Shown in pieces: positions 45,015-54,045 of a DNA stretch of 64,000 bases (its first letter is position 1; each line of letters opens with the position of its first letter). A program made the translations under genes and the position numbers. The notes below the pieces were generated by a model. That model did no database searches and was not told the DNA's origin. It saw only the letters and a list, made by a program, of their open reading frames with translations. Source of the stretch: Maricaulis maris MCS10 (lineage in GTDB: Bacteria > Pseudomonadota > Alphaproteobacteria > Caulobacterales > Maricaulaceae); contig NC_008347.1 of the NCBI RefSeq assembly GCF_000014745.1, positions 248,001 to 312,000 on the forward strand, written 5' to 3'.

Positions 45015-47237
45015 ATGACCCGGACCCGACCCCAGTCTTCGTGGCTGTTGCGCAGCGCTGTGCTCCTTTTGGCGGCCTTGGCCTGGCAACCGGCCTCCGC
45101 ATCCGCGACCGACTACCTCGTCAATGATCAGCAGGCCTATGAGGCCGCGCTGGACCGGGTTGAGCCGGGCGACCGGATTGTGCTCGCAGACGGTGTCTGG
45201 GAGGACTTCGAAATCGTGTTTGAGGCGACCGGCACGGCCCAAGCACCGATCTACCTGATGGCGCAGACGCCGGGGCAGGTCATTCTCACTGGTCAGTCCA
45301 ATTTGCGGATTGGTGGCTCGCACCTCGTCGTGTGGGGGCTGACCTTCCGTGACGGTCATTCGCCGACAAGCGAAGTGATTGCCTTCCGGCGCGACAGCCG
45401 GACGCTGGCAAATCATACCCGCCTGGTGGAAACCGTGATCGAGGACTTCAACCAGCCGGACCGCGAAATGCAGGATTCCTGGGTTGTCGTCTATGGGCAG
45501 AACAATCGCATCGACCGGAACGCCTTTGTCGGCAAGACCAACCGGGGTCCGACCATGGTGGTGCGCCTCAATTCCGAGGGCAGCCAGAACAACAACCATG
45601 TGATTGAAAACAATTATTTCGGGCCGCGCCCGCCACTCGGCGGGAATGGCGGCGAAACCCTGCGAATTGGCGTCAGCCAGTACTCACGAATACATTCGGG
45701 CACCATCGTCCGGCGGAATTATTTTGATCGTTGCGATGGCGAGGTCGAAATCATCTCGATCAAGTCCGAAGGCAATCTGATCACGGAGAACGTGTTCTAC
45801 GAATCGCGCGGGTCCGTAGTCTTCCGCCATGGCGGGCGCAACGAAGTGTCGCGGAATGTATTCTTCGGGAACGGGGTTTCCGATACCGGTGGCATCCGCG
45901 TCATCAATGATAATCAGGTGGTGCGCGACAATTATCTGGAAGGTTTGCGTGGTCGCAAATTCCTCGGCGCCCTGGTGGTGATGAATGGCGTGCCGAATTC
46001 ACCGGAGAACCGATACCATCAGGTTGATGGCGCGGTGATCAGCCAGAACAGCTTCGTTGACGTGCTCGAGCTGGGCTTCGCTGTTGGCAGCGATGAAGAG
46101 CGCAGCGCGCCGCCTATCAACAGCGAAATGACGCGCAATATCCTGCTGTCAGACGAGCAGGAGCCCGTCGCCATTTTCGACGATGTGTCCGGTATCCGGT
46201 TTGCTGACAATGTCGCCAACAATCGTCGTTTCGACGTGATTGGCTCCACTGCCCTGGCCGACTTCACCCTGTCCCGCCACGAAAACGGGCTCGTCTATAT
46301 GCAAAGCGATGCGCTGGACGGTCCGGTCGGTGCGCCGCTCGACCTTCAGCCGATCGCCCGCAGCCAGACCGGGCCACGCTATTACGACAAGCCGGCCCAG
46401 ACCCGACAGGACGGCGCTGCTGTCGAGGTCGAGGCCGATGAGGCGGCCCTGTTGCAGGCAATTGCCGAAGCTGAGCACGGGGATATCATTCGACTGGGAG
46501 GTGGTGACATTGCGCTTTCCGGACCAATCCTGGTCGATCAGGCCATTGCCATCGAGGGCAGTGACGACACCCGGTTGATCGCATCGCCGGGTGGTCTGTT
46601 CCGTCTGCTTGCCGGCGGCGAGCTGACGCTTCGCGGCCTCACCCTGCGCCAGGAAAGTGCCGAGACGGCACTGATCCATGGCGCCGGAGACCGGTACCGA
46701 GGCGCTTACCGACTTCACCTCGAGGACGTCAGCCTCGAGGCCGGCACCACGGGCGCCGTTGCCCCCTTGCTCGCTGCTGACAGCACAACATTTGCCCAGC
46801 TTGTCACCCTGACCGGACTGCAGGTCACCAACTGGCCGGGTGCGATCATCGAACTGAGTGGGGACGGGCTTGACGGCTGGTACCTGGCCGATGAAATCCG
46901 CATTGAGGACAGTTCGTTCCGCACAATCGGTGGTCCATTGGTCCGGTTTGGCCGCGAAGGCCGCGATGAGAGCACCTTTGGTCCGCGCTTCAGCCTGACA
47001 GGCTCGACGCTGGCAGGGGTGGCCGAGGACGGTGCGGCGATCGCACTGAACGGAATCGACCAACTGCACCTGACAGGCAATCAGATCGCCGAGACGGGCA
47101 CCTTCCAGATCCGCCGTCGTGTGCTGGGTTGGCCGTTCGAGATCGGCGGCAATGACGTCGATGCCCAGGCCAGCTTGAACCTCCTCGGTGTCGATGGTGA
47201 GGCGCTGGATGCAAGCCTCTCGGGTGACAGCCAATGA
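45015..47237 (+). CDS. Secreted PL6 alginate lyase, two beta-helix domains
   Basis: The protein has 740 residues with a signal peptide (about 1-31). The first domain (about 32-440) is the chondroitinase-B/PL6 beta-helix. ISIKSEGN gives catalytic Lys250 and FRHGGRN gives Arg271; the 21-residue spacing equals that of the base and acid in AlyGC. NNNHVIENNYFG and Asn-rich turns support the fold. The second region (about 470-740) is another beta-helix-like unit (TLRGLTLRQES, LHLEDVSLEAG), as in two-domain AlyGC-type enzymes. It cleaves alginate, probably polyG or mixed blocks, by beta-elimination in the periplasm or outside the cell. It opens the catabolic operon, overlapping the PL17 gene by four bases. 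Confidence 0.93.
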   Translation: MTRTRPQSSWLLRSAVLLLAALAWQPASASATDYLVNDQQAYEAALDRVEPGDRIVLADGVWEDFEIVFEATGTAQAPIYLMAQTPGQVILTGQSNLRIGGSHLVVWGLTFRDGHSPTSEVIAFRRDSRTLANHTRLVETVIEDFNQPDREMQDSWVVVYGQNNRIDRNAFVGKTNRGPTMVVRLNSEGSQNNNHVIENNYFGPRPPLGGNGGETLRIGVSQYSRIHSGTIVRRNYFDRCDGEVEIISIKSEGNLITENVFYESRGSVVFRHGGRNEVSRNVFFGNGVSDTGGIRVINDNQVVRDNYLEGLRGRKFLGALVVMNGVPNSPENRYHQVDGAVISQNSFVDVLELGFAVGSDEERSAPPINSEMTRNILLSDEQEPVAIFDDVSGIRFADNVANNRRFDVIGSTALADFTLSRHENGLVYMQSDALDGPVGAPLDLQPIARSQTGPRYYDKPAQTRQDGAAVEVEADEAALLQAIAEAEHGDIIRLGGGDIALSGPILVDQAIAIEGSDDTRLIASPGGLFRLLAGGELTLRGLTLRQESAETALIHGAGDRYRGAYRLHLEDVSLEAGTTGAVAPLLAADSTTFAQLVTLTGLQVTNWPGAIIELSGDGLDGWYLADEIRIEDSSFRTIGGPLVRFGREGRDESTFGPRFSLTGSTLAGVAEDGAAIALNGIDQLHLTGNQIAETGTFQIRRRVLGWPFEIGGNDVDAQASLNLLGVDGEALDASLSGDSQ

Positions 47238-49402
47238 TCCGGATTGTCGGACTGGTCGCTGCCGCCTTGCTGGCAACGACCTCCTGCGCGTCGGCGCAGC
47301 CAAACCTGATCCTCACGGGCGAGGGCGTTGAAGCCTTCCGTGAAGCGGGGGCGCTGCCGCCACTGATGCAACGGGCCCTGGACGCCGCAACGCGACGGGT
47401 GGAGGCCAGCATCCAGGCCGGCCCGATTGTCCCGGAGCCTGTCGATCCCGGTGGCGGTTATTCGCACGAGCGCCACAAGGAAAACTACAAGATCATCCAC
47501 GATGCCGGCTTGCTCTTTCAGCTTACCGGAGAGCGGCGCTATCTCGAGCATGCCGAGACCTACCTGCTGGCCTATGCGGACATGTATGGTGACCTGCCAT
47601 TGCACCCTGAGCGTCGCAACCAGGCGCCGGGCCGGTTGTTCTGGCAAAGCCTGAACGAAGCTGTCTGGCTGGTCTATTCGATCCAGGGCTATGACGCGAT
47701 CCGAGCTGAACTCTCTGATGCGTCGCGCGATCGCATCGAGGCGGCCCTGTTCCGTCCCATGGCAGAATTCCTGTCGACAGAGTCGCCGCAGACTTTCCAA
47801 CGCATCCACAATCACGGCACCTGGGCCGCTGCAGCCGTCGGCATGACCGGCTATGCGCTGGACGATCCTGCGCTTGTAGAGCGTGCGCTGTTTGGGCTCG
47901 AGCTCGACGGTGAGGCAGGCTTTTTGGCCCAGCTCGACCAGCTTTTTTCACCGGACGGGTACTACACTGAGGGCCCCTATTATCAACGCTACGCACTCAT
48001 GCCGTTCGTGTTGTTCGGACAGGCGGTGCAGAATAACGAGCCCGAGCGGGGCATATTCGAGCATCGCGACGGCATTTTGCTCGAAGCCATCCTTTCGACC
48101 ATCCACCAGAGCTATGCGGGCCGTTTCTTTCCGATCAATGATGCGATCCGGGAAAAGGGTCTCGACACGGTTGAGGTCGTCTACGGGGTCGCGGCCGCCT
48201 ACTCCCTGACGGGAGATACCGGTCTGCTGTCGATTGCCGATCAGCAGGGCGCGACGGTTCTGACCGGCGACGGGCTGGCCGTGGCGACCGACCTTGATGC
48301 CGGAATGGCCTCTCCCTTTGCCTTTGACACACGACTGCTTCGCGATGGCCCTGACGGAAATCAGGGCGGCCTTGCCATCCTGCGCATGGGCGCGGGAGAG
48401 CTCGCGCAGACGCTTGTGGCCAAGCACACCGGTCAGGGCATGGGGCACGGGCATTTCGACAAGCTGTCGCTCATTCTCTACGACGGCGGACAGGAGATCC
48501 TGACCGATTATGGCGCCGCCCGCTTCTTGAATGTCCCCTCCAAGGATGGTGGACGTTATCTGCCGGAGAACAGCAGCTGGGCCCGCCAGACCATTGCCCA
48601 CAATACCGTGGTCCTGAACGAGACCAGCCATCATGGCGGTGACTGGCGTCGCGCTCAGGAGAGCTGGCCGAGCATTGCCCTGTTCGAGCAGCGCGATGGC
48701 GTCAATGTGGTTTCGGCGAGTATCTCAGATGCCTATCCGGATGCGACGCTGACCCGAACCACTTTCCAGCTGCAGAGTGAAAACACCGCCAGTCCGCTCA
48801 TCCTGGACGTCTTTGACGTTGTTGCCGACGAGCCGTCGCAAATTGACCTGCCCACCTATTTCGCTGGCCAGCTGACGGATTTCGATATCGCGTTTGAACG
48901 CTTCGGAAGTCAGCAAACGGCGCTGGGGGCGGGCAATGGCTATCAGCATTTGTGGGTGGAAGCCCAAAGCGAGATTGCGGCCGATCGGGCACGCTTCACC
49001 TGGCTGACGGAAAACCGGTTCTACACCTATCATGCCCTGGTCAGCGAGCCGTTCGAGGCTCGAATTGTCAGAACCGGCGCGAACGATCCCGATTTCAATC
49101 TCCGGACCCAACAGGGCATCCTGTTGCGTGTTCCCAGCGCGGAATCAGCCCGTTTCATTTCGGTGTTCGAACCGCATGGTCGATACGACCCGGCCCAGGA
49201 AATCACGGTCGCGAGCGAGAGCGGCATTGACGAGATCCGTTCCGTTGAAGGCGAGACCGCCACGCTCATCCAGATCGTTTTCAACTCAGGTCAACGCCTC
49301 AGCGTTGGCCTGGCTCATGATCTCCATGCCGGAGCTCACACGATAAACGCCGACGGCCATCGTTACGAATGGACCGGGGCTTACAACATATTTGGGGAGT
49401 GA
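47234..49402 (+). CDS. PL17 oligoalginate lyase (exo-type)
   Basis: The protein has 722 residues. The N-terminus is a signal peptide (SCASAQ near 17-22). An (alpha/alpha) toroid domain (about 30-340) leads to a heparinase II/III-type beta-sheet domain. Catalytic positions can be matched to Alg17c at a constant offset of -8: Asn193 and His194 (IHNHGTWA), Tyr250 (TEGPYYQRYA) and His405 (GQGMGHGHFDK). All four are present. PL17 enzymes release unsaturated monouronate from alginate oligomers, completing what PL6 starts. The ATG overlaps the PL6 stop (ATGA), so translation is coupled, and the KdgF gene starts 3 bases after the stop. Location is periplasmic or outer-membrane-associated. Confidence 0.94.
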   Translation: MIRIVGLVAAALLATTSCASAQPNLILTGEGVEAFREAGALPPLMQRALDAATRRVEASIQAGPIVPEPVDPGGGYSHERHKENYKIIHDAGLLFQLTGERRYLEHAETYLLAYADMYGDLPLHPERRNQAPGRLFWQSLNEAVWLVYSIQGYDAIRAELSDASRDRIEAALFRPMAEFLSTESPQTFQRIHNHGTWAAAAVGMTGYALDDPALVERALFGLELDGEAGFLAQLDQLFSPDGYYTEGPYYQRYALMPFVLFGQAVQNNEPERGIFEHRDGILLEAILSTIHQSYAGRFFPINDAIREKGLDTVEVVYGVAAAYSLTGDTGLLSIADQQGATVLTGDGLAVATDLDAGMASPFAFDTRLLRDGPDGNQGGLAILRMGAGELAQTLVAKHTGQGMGHGHFDKLSLILYDGGQEILTDYGAARFLNVPSKDGGRYLPENSSWARQTIAHNTVVLNETSHHGGDWRRAQESWPSIALFEQRDGVNVVSASISDAYPDATLTRTTFQLQSENTASPLILDVFDVVADEPSQIDLPTYFAGQLTDFDIAFERFGSQQTALGAGNGYQHLWVEAQSEIAADRARFTWLTENRFYTYHALVSEPFEARIVRTGANDPDFNLRTQQGILLRVPSAESARFISVFEPHGRYDPAQEITVASESGIDEIRSVEGETATLIQIVFNSGQRLSVGLAHDLHAGAHTINADGHRYEWTGAYNIFGE

Positions 49403-49405
49403 ATC

Positions 49406-49798
49406 ATGCCGTCAGCGAATGCGGAAACGGTCGATCGGACCGCTTTTGATGCGCCATCGAATTTCGTCAGGGCCGATGTCGCCGGGGCGGAGGAGGTCGC
49501 GCCGGGAATTCGACGCCAACTCCTCGGTTTCGGGGATGCCCTCATGGGCGCCCGGGTCTGGTTTTCGACGGGGGCTGTTGGCGAACTTCACGCCCATCCC
49601 CATGCGCAGATGTCCTATGTCGAATCCGGTGAATTCAAGGTCACCGTCGGCGCCGAACAACAGACCCTGTCCGCTGGCGACAGCTTCTTCGTTCCATCCC
49701 AAAGCCGGCACGGTGCTGTCTGCCTGCAAGCGGGTGTCCTGATCGATGTGTTTGCGCCAGCCCGCGAAGACTTCATTCCGGCACGGGGAGAGGTCTGA
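49406..49798 (+). CDS. kdgF: KdgF-like cupin (unsaturated uronate to DEH converter)
   Basis: This 130-residue single cupin carries the metal-binding cluster HAHPHAQMSYVESGEF at 62-77 and a late histidine (SRHGAV, His102), followed by LIDVFAPAREDF, a KdgF-typical ending. KdgF accelerates opening of 4,5-unsaturated uronate rings to the linear keto form used by downstream reductases. There is no signal peptide, so it acts in the cytoplasm. It is embedded between PL17 and the transporter, overlapping the transporter start by one base (TGATG). Other small cupins look alike, but position and tail make KdgF likely. Confidence 0.88.
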   Translation: MPSANAETVDRTAFDAPSNFVRADVAGAEEVAPGIRRQLLGFGDALMGARVWFSTGAVGELHAHPHAQMSYVESGEFKVTVGAEQQTLSAGDSFFVPSQSRHGAVCLQAGVLIDVFAPAREDFIPARGEV

Positions 49799-51120
49799 TG
49801 CAAATTCCCCGACTTCGCTGGTGGATTGTCACCCTGGTCGCGCTGGCGACCGTTATCAACTATATCGACCGGCAATCGCTGAATGTCCTCTGGCCGGAAA
49901 TTTCGGCGGAACTCTATCCTGACCGGACCGAAGACCAGCGAAAGGAAATCTACGCCCTTATCTCGGTCATCTTCGTGTTCGCATACGCGTTCGGACAGGC
50001 GATTTTCGGAAAGATTTTCGACTGGATCGGCACCCGAATGGGGTTTGCCCTGTCGATTGCGGTCTGGTCGCTGGCCACGGCGGCCCATGCTTTCGCCCGA
50101 GGTTTGGGAACCTTTGCGCTTTTCCGTGCGATCCTGGGCGCCGCCGAGGCCGGTAACTGGCCGGGCGCGACCAAGGCCAATGCCGAATGGTTTCCGACCA
50201 AGGAACGTGCGCTCGCGCAGGGCATTTTCAATTCCGGTGCCGCGATTGGCGGCATTGTTTCGATCCCGCTCATTGCGTTCTTGTCGGTGTTTTTCGACTG
50301 GCACATCATTTTCATCATCATCGGCCTGACCGGCTTGCTCTGGCTCATTCCGTGGATGGTTCTGGTCAAGGCGCCCCCAGGTTCCCACCCGTGGGTCACC
50401 GAGGATGAACGCCAATATATTCTGACTGGCCAGACCCGCACGGAAAGCGAGGGTGACAGCGCTCAAACACCGGCTGAATCAGATAGCTACGCACCGGGGA
50501 CGGTAGAGCTTTTGTCGCGGCGGCAGAGCTGGGGTGTCATCATCGCCTCTGCGGCGATCGATCCGATCTGGTGGTTGTTTGTCTTCTGGATCCCGATCTA
50601 CCTATCTGAAGTCTATGGCTTCAACGTCCGTGAAATCGGCATCTACGGCTGGGTCCCTTATGTCGGCGCCATGTTCGGAGCCTGGTTCGGTGGCTTGCTG
50701 GCCCAGAACCGGATCAAGGCCGGCTGGAGTGTCGATGGCGCTCGCAAACTGACCATCACGCTCGGTTGCCTGATCATGCTTCCCTGTCTGCTTGCGATGT
50801 CACAGGCGGCCAATCCGGTCGTCGCGGTCCTGATCATGGCGGCGATCCTGTTCGGCTTCCAGACCGCCATTGGCAACGTGCAGACGCTGGCCAGTGACTT
50901 CCTCAGTGGCAAGTCGGTTGGCACGCTGGCCGGATTCGCCGGAATGGCCGCCAAGCTGGGCGCTGCCGGTCTGACCTATCTCGTGCCGTGGCTGACGATG
51001 GGTGGCAACTACACGCCTGCTTTCATCATTGGTGCAGGTCTCGCCCTGCTGGCTCTGGCCAGCGTGTGGATCGTGTGTGGCCGGATTGAACCTCTCAAAC
51101 CGAAAAAAGAACAAGCCTGA
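49798..51120 (+). CDS. MFS transporter, ACS/ExuT-like (uronate or DEH importer)
   Basis: The protein has 440 residues with about 12 membrane segments. The start WWIVTLVALATVINYIDRQSLNV is the hallmark of the anion:cation symporter family (ExuT, GarP, DgoT). FGKIFDWIGTRMGF and GAAEAGNWPGATKANAEWFP are the other family motifs, the latter containing the residues that contact hexuronate in relatives. Translation is coupled to kdgF (one-base overlap). The expected job is import of unsaturated monouronate or DEH released by PL17. Galacturonate-type substrates are the alternative. Confidence 0.92.
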   Translation: MQIPRLRWWIVTLVALATVINYIDRQSLNVLWPEISAELYPDRTEDQRKEIYALISVIFVFAYAFGQAIFGKIFDWIGTRMGFALSIAVWSLATAAHAFARGLGTFALFRAILGAAEAGNWPGATKANAEWFPTKERALAQGIFNSGAAIGGIVSIPLIAFLSVFFDWHIIFIIIGLTGLLWLIPWMVLVKAPPGSHPWVTEDERQYILTGQTRTESEGDSAQTPAESDSYAPGTVELLSRRQSWGVIIASAAIDPIWWLFVFWIPIYLSEVYGFNVREIGIYGWVPYVGAMFGAWFGGLLAQNRIKAGWSVDGARKLTITLGCLIMLPCLLAMSQAANPVVAVLIMAAILFGFQTAIGNVQTLASDFLSGKSVGTLAGFAGMAAKLGAAGLTYLVPWLTMGGNYTPAFIIGAGLALLALASVWIVCGRIEPLKPKKEQA

Positions 51121-51146
51121 CGGCTTCCAGATTCTAGGAGACGAAA

Positions 51147-51899
51147 ATGAAACTCGCCGGAAAAACCGCGATTGTTGTTGGTGGTGGCCGTGATATCGGG
51201 CGTGCCGTCTCGATCAGCCTGGCCCGCGAAGGCGCCAAGGTGGTCGTCAATTTCAACAATGATGAAGCCGCCGCCCAAGCGACAGTTGATGATATTACCA
51301 AGGCTGGCGGCGACGCCATCCTGGTCAAGGCTGATGCGACCAAATTCGCCGAGATGGAAGCGCTCGTGGCGTCAGCCCAAAGCGCCTTCGGCCCGCAAAT
51401 CGACATTCTCGCGACTGTCGCCGGCGGCATGGTGGCCCGCAAGACCCTCGCCGAAATGGACGAGGAGTTTTTTGACTTCGTCATGAGGCTCAATGTGCAC
51501 TCGGCATTCTTCGCGATGAAAGCGACCGTGCCGCACATGAAGGAAGGGGCGTCGATCATCAACTTTTCCTCCCAGGCTGGCCGTGATGGCGGGGGGCCCG
51601 GTGCTACCGCCTACGCGACGGGCAAGGGCGCCGTCATGACATTCACCCGCGGCATGGCCAAGGAGCTTGGCCCGAACGGAATTCGGGTCAACGCCGTGTG
51701 CCCGGGCATGATTGCCACCAGCTTCCATGACCGTTTCTCGAAGGATGAAGTGCGCGAGAAGGTGGCCGGCATGACGCCGCTTCGTCGCCAGGGTGCAGCC
51801 GAGGAAGTGGGCGATGTGGTCAGCTATCTGGCCTCGGATGAAGCTTCCTTCCTGACGGGCGTTTGCCTCGACGTGAATGGCGGTTTGCTGTTCTCCTAG
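51147..51899 (+). CDS. SDR-family oxidoreductase, probable DEH reductase
   Basis: The 250-residue protein is a classical short-chain dehydrogenase. The nucleotide loop is VVGGGRDIGRA (GxxxGxG type), the structural Asn is in RLNVHSAF, and the catalytic Ser142 (NFSSQAG), Tyr156 and Lys160 (AYATGKG) are all present. PLRRQGAAEEVGDVVSYLASDEASF and LDVNGG close the fold. In alginate pathways such an enzyme reduces 4-deoxy-L-erythro-5-hexoseulose uronate to 2-keto-3-deoxygluconate. Here it stands between the uronate transporter and the KDG kinase, which fits exactly. Whether NADH or NADPH is used cannot be decided here. Confidence 0.9.
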   Translation: MKLAGKTAIVVGGGRDIGRAVSISLAREGAKVVVNFNNDEAAAQATVDDITKAGGDAILVKADATKFAEMEALVASAQSAFGPQIDILATVAGGMVARKTLAEMDEEFFDFVMRLNVHSAFFAMKATVPHMKEGASIINFSSQAGRDGGGPGATAYATGKGAVMTFTRGMAKELGPNGIRVNAVCPGMIATSFHDRFSKDEVREKVAGMTPLRRQGAAEEVGDVVSYLASDEASFLTGVCLDVNGGLLFS

Positions 51900-51918
51900 G
51901 CTTCAAGGCAGCTGAAAG

Positions 51919-52896
51919 ATGAATGCGATGGGGCATCCGACCAAGTTCAAGGCTGACCGCAAAGCGGTCACCTGCTTTGGCGAGGTCATGGCAGAGCTCG
52001 CAGATCTGGGCGCGGAACAGGTCCGTGTCGGTGTTGGCGGCGATACCTTCAACACGGCGGTTTACCTGGCCCGGCTCGGAACGCCGGTTCGCTATGCAAC
52101 GGCACTGGGCCAGGACCCGTTCAGCGAGCGGATACGCAAACGCATGGCGCTCGAGGGTGTGGACGCTGAGCTGGTCGCAACCTCAAGCGATCGCAATTGC
52201 GGCCTGTACGCGATTGAAGTCGACGAGACGGGAGAGCGGAGCTTCACCTATTGGCGCTCGCACAGCGCGGCGCGCCAGTTCTTCGATCTTGCCGGGGCCC
52301 GACAGGCGCTGGATGCGATGGCAGAGGCCGATGTGTTGTACCTCTCCGGCATAACACTGTCGCTCTTTGCGGAATCGTCGAAGACGGGACAGATCATCGA
52401 TCTGGCGCAATCTGTTCGCCGAAAGGGTGGGCAAGTCGTTTTCGACACCAACTACCGTCCCGCCGGCTGGCTTTCGCCAGGGCAAGCGCGGGACACAATC
52501 TGCGAGTTGATGCCGCACATCTCCATCGCCCTGCCCACGCTCGAAGATGAGCAGGCCCTGTTCGGCTTCCAGAGCGTCGAGGAATGTGTGGAATACTGGT
52601 GCCGCGCCGGCGTTGACGAAGTCGTCGTCAAGCACGGTCCTCGAGGCGCCTGGTCGACGGGCGTTGGGGAATGGGTCGAGCCGCCGGCAATTATTGCGCC
52701 GGTTGACACCACAGGTGCCGGGGACAGTTTCAATGCCGGCTATCTCCACGCACGCCTGAGCGGCGCGTCCGGCCGGGAATCAATCATAGCCGCGCATCAA
52801 TTGGCCGCATTGGTCCTGGGAGTACGCGGCGCACTGCTACCGGCGGATGAGCCACTCCCGGCCTGGACGAAGGAGCTGAGCAAACAGAATGTGTAG
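51919..52896 (+). CDS. kdgK: PfkB-family 2-keto-3-deoxygluconate kinase
   Basis: The 325-residue sugar kinase belongs to the ribokinase/PfkB family. FGEVMAELADL at the start, GVGGDTFNTAVYLARLG (first PfkB signature, about 38-54), FDTNYRPAGW (about 175) and the ATP/anion-hole motif DTTGAGDSFNAGYL with the catalytic Asp (about 263-276) are visible. In this operon it should phosphorylate KDG to KDPG for the Entner-Doudoroff branch; the aldolase is not in the window. The ATG follows the SDR by 19 bases; nearby in-frame ATG 51928 is also possible. Its stop overlaps the next open frame by 8 bases. Confidence 0.92.
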   Translation: MNAMGHPTKFKADRKAVTCFGEVMAELADLGAEQVRVGVGGDTFNTAVYLARLGTPVRYATALGQDPFSERIRKRMALEGVDAELVATSSDRNCGLYAIEVDETGERSFTYWRSHSAARQFFDLAGARQALDAMAEADVLYLSGITLSLFAESSKTGQIIDLAQSVRRKGGQVVFDTNYRPAGWLSPGQARDTICELMPHISIALPTLEDEQALFGFQSVEECVEYWCRAGVDEVVVKHGPRGAWSTGVGEWVEPPAIIAPVDTTGAGDSFNAGYLHARLSGASGRESIIAAHQLAALVLGVRGALLPADEPLPAWTKELSKQNV

Positions 52897-53419
52897 TCCC
52901 GTTCAACGCCCCGCCAATATCATTGCGCCTGCCCACCTTGCCGCGACTTATCCGATCGGGTCCGGCATTCCCGAAATCCGCATCGACGGCACGGTTTCGA
53001 CCGTGGGCGGGCTGCGCGCGAGCCTGTCGCGCTCCGAGGGTGTTCGGCTGCATCTTGAAGAGCGGACCCGCTTCGTCTTGAGGCCCCAGACAGCGTCAAC
53101 CGACCTGACCGAGGACGTCGGGAGTGAGTTCAAACCGCTGCCCCGTCTCGAGGGGGAATGCGCAAGATTGGGCCTTCTCAGATTGCTGAGCGCACCGCCT
53201 CCACTGGGCGACCGGTCACAATTTGCCGGTGTCCTTTGCACCCTGATCTTGTGGGCTCAGGAAATGGCTTGTGAACTGGACCTGCGCGGCGGGGTGAGCA
53301 TCGGTCTGGATCGCGACTGGGCGCCCTTACTGGCCGACTCCCATTGCCGATGGGTCACCATGCTCTTCGGTCGTTCATTGGCGCGCCGGGTGTCGATTGA
53401 GATAACCGCTGCGGCCTGA
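52889..53419 (+). CDS. Unrecognised protein, translationally coupled to kdgK
   Basis: The 176-residue protein belongs to no family I recognise. The ATG lies inside the end of kdgK (ATGTGTAG), so expression by coupling is likely. Codon third positions are mostly G or C, as in neighbouring genes, supporting real coding. There is no signal peptide or membrane helix. Composition is mixed, with a predicted helical second half (LEGECARLGLLRLLSA, ILWAQEMACELDL) and five Cys. The stop overlaps the ATG of a truncated hydratase (TGATG). The last residues, LARRVSIEI, faintly resemble LARRV...VGVEI of the hydratase at 4867, so part of the 3' end could derive from a decayed hydratase gene. I cannot exclude that the frame is a chimera. 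Confidence 0.55.
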   Translation: MCSPVQRPANIIAPAHLAATYPIGSGIPEIRIDGTVSTVGGLRASLSRSEGVRLHLEERTRFVLRPQTASTDLTEDVGSEFKPLPRLEGECARLGLLRLLSAPPPLGDRSQFAGVLCTLILWAQEMACELDLRGGVSIGLDRDWAPLLADSHCRWVTMLFGRSLARRVSIEITAAA

Positions 53420-53751
53420 TGGCCGGTGCGGAAATCGTCAACTGGCAGGAGCGTAGCTGGGTCGACCTGCCTGCGCGTGTCGACATCAATGGCGAGACGG
53501 TCGGCGAGACAACTGCTGCGGCCCTGCCTGGTGGTCCAATCGGAGCGCTGGAATTCATACTCCGCCTGATGCAGGAGCGGGGGATTGCGCTTCAAGCTGG
53601 CGACCATATTTCGACCGGCGCTGTCACAGGGGTCCATCAGGCCCAAGTCGGCGACAGCAGCCAGGTCAACTTCGGGAGCTGGGGTGCGGTTGATCTCAGA
53701 TTGTCCCCGCTGGGGTCCGAATGGCGAGACGTCAGACTGAATGCCGGTTAG
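53419..53751 (+). pseudogene. Truncated FAH/MhpD-like hydratase (C-terminal third)
   Basis: The frame of 110 codons matches the C-terminal part of the hydratase at 4867-5691: WQERSWVDLPARVDING, TAAALPGGPIGALEF, LRLMQERGIAL, HISTGAVTGVH and a similar tail, at roughly 65% identity by eye. Homology continues a few codons before the ATG (..GLMAGAEI against ..GLIVGPEV) until an in-frame stop at 53398-53400. This shows the N-terminal two-thirds were lost rather than never present. The metal-binding acids of the family lie in the missing part, so the fragment is unlikely to be active. It is probably the remains of a hydratase gene that once ended this operon. Confidence 0.8.
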
Positions 53752-54045
53752 CGTAACTCGGGCTACGATCCAGATCGATGCTGTGCGGCGTGCCACATAC
53801 TCTGGCGGCGCTCCGCAGAACGCGACTTCGTCATACGCGAAGCGATGGTAGCGAATGTCCTGCCCTGGCCGGCCACGACCTGCTGTGGCCCTTACCCGTG
53901 CGGTCCCAGCCCGGTTCAGAAAATCGAAATATTCCGGGCCGGCGGTCGCTAAACGGTTAATTCTCCGTTAATCTCTCTCAGAGGGGGCATAAAAATTGCG
54001 TAATCCCCGATAGTTGTTTCAGTTGCGTACGCTTGGGGGATCGTC
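53752..54045. other. Intergenic region before the second giant autotransporter
   Basis: No gene is seen. Short repeated words (CGGTTAAT, CCGTTAAT around 53955-53973) and an AT-rich stretch (CATAAAAATTGCG near 53988) mark the likely promoter. GGGGGA at 54035-54040 is the ribosome site for the TTG start at 54046. Confidence 0.5.
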
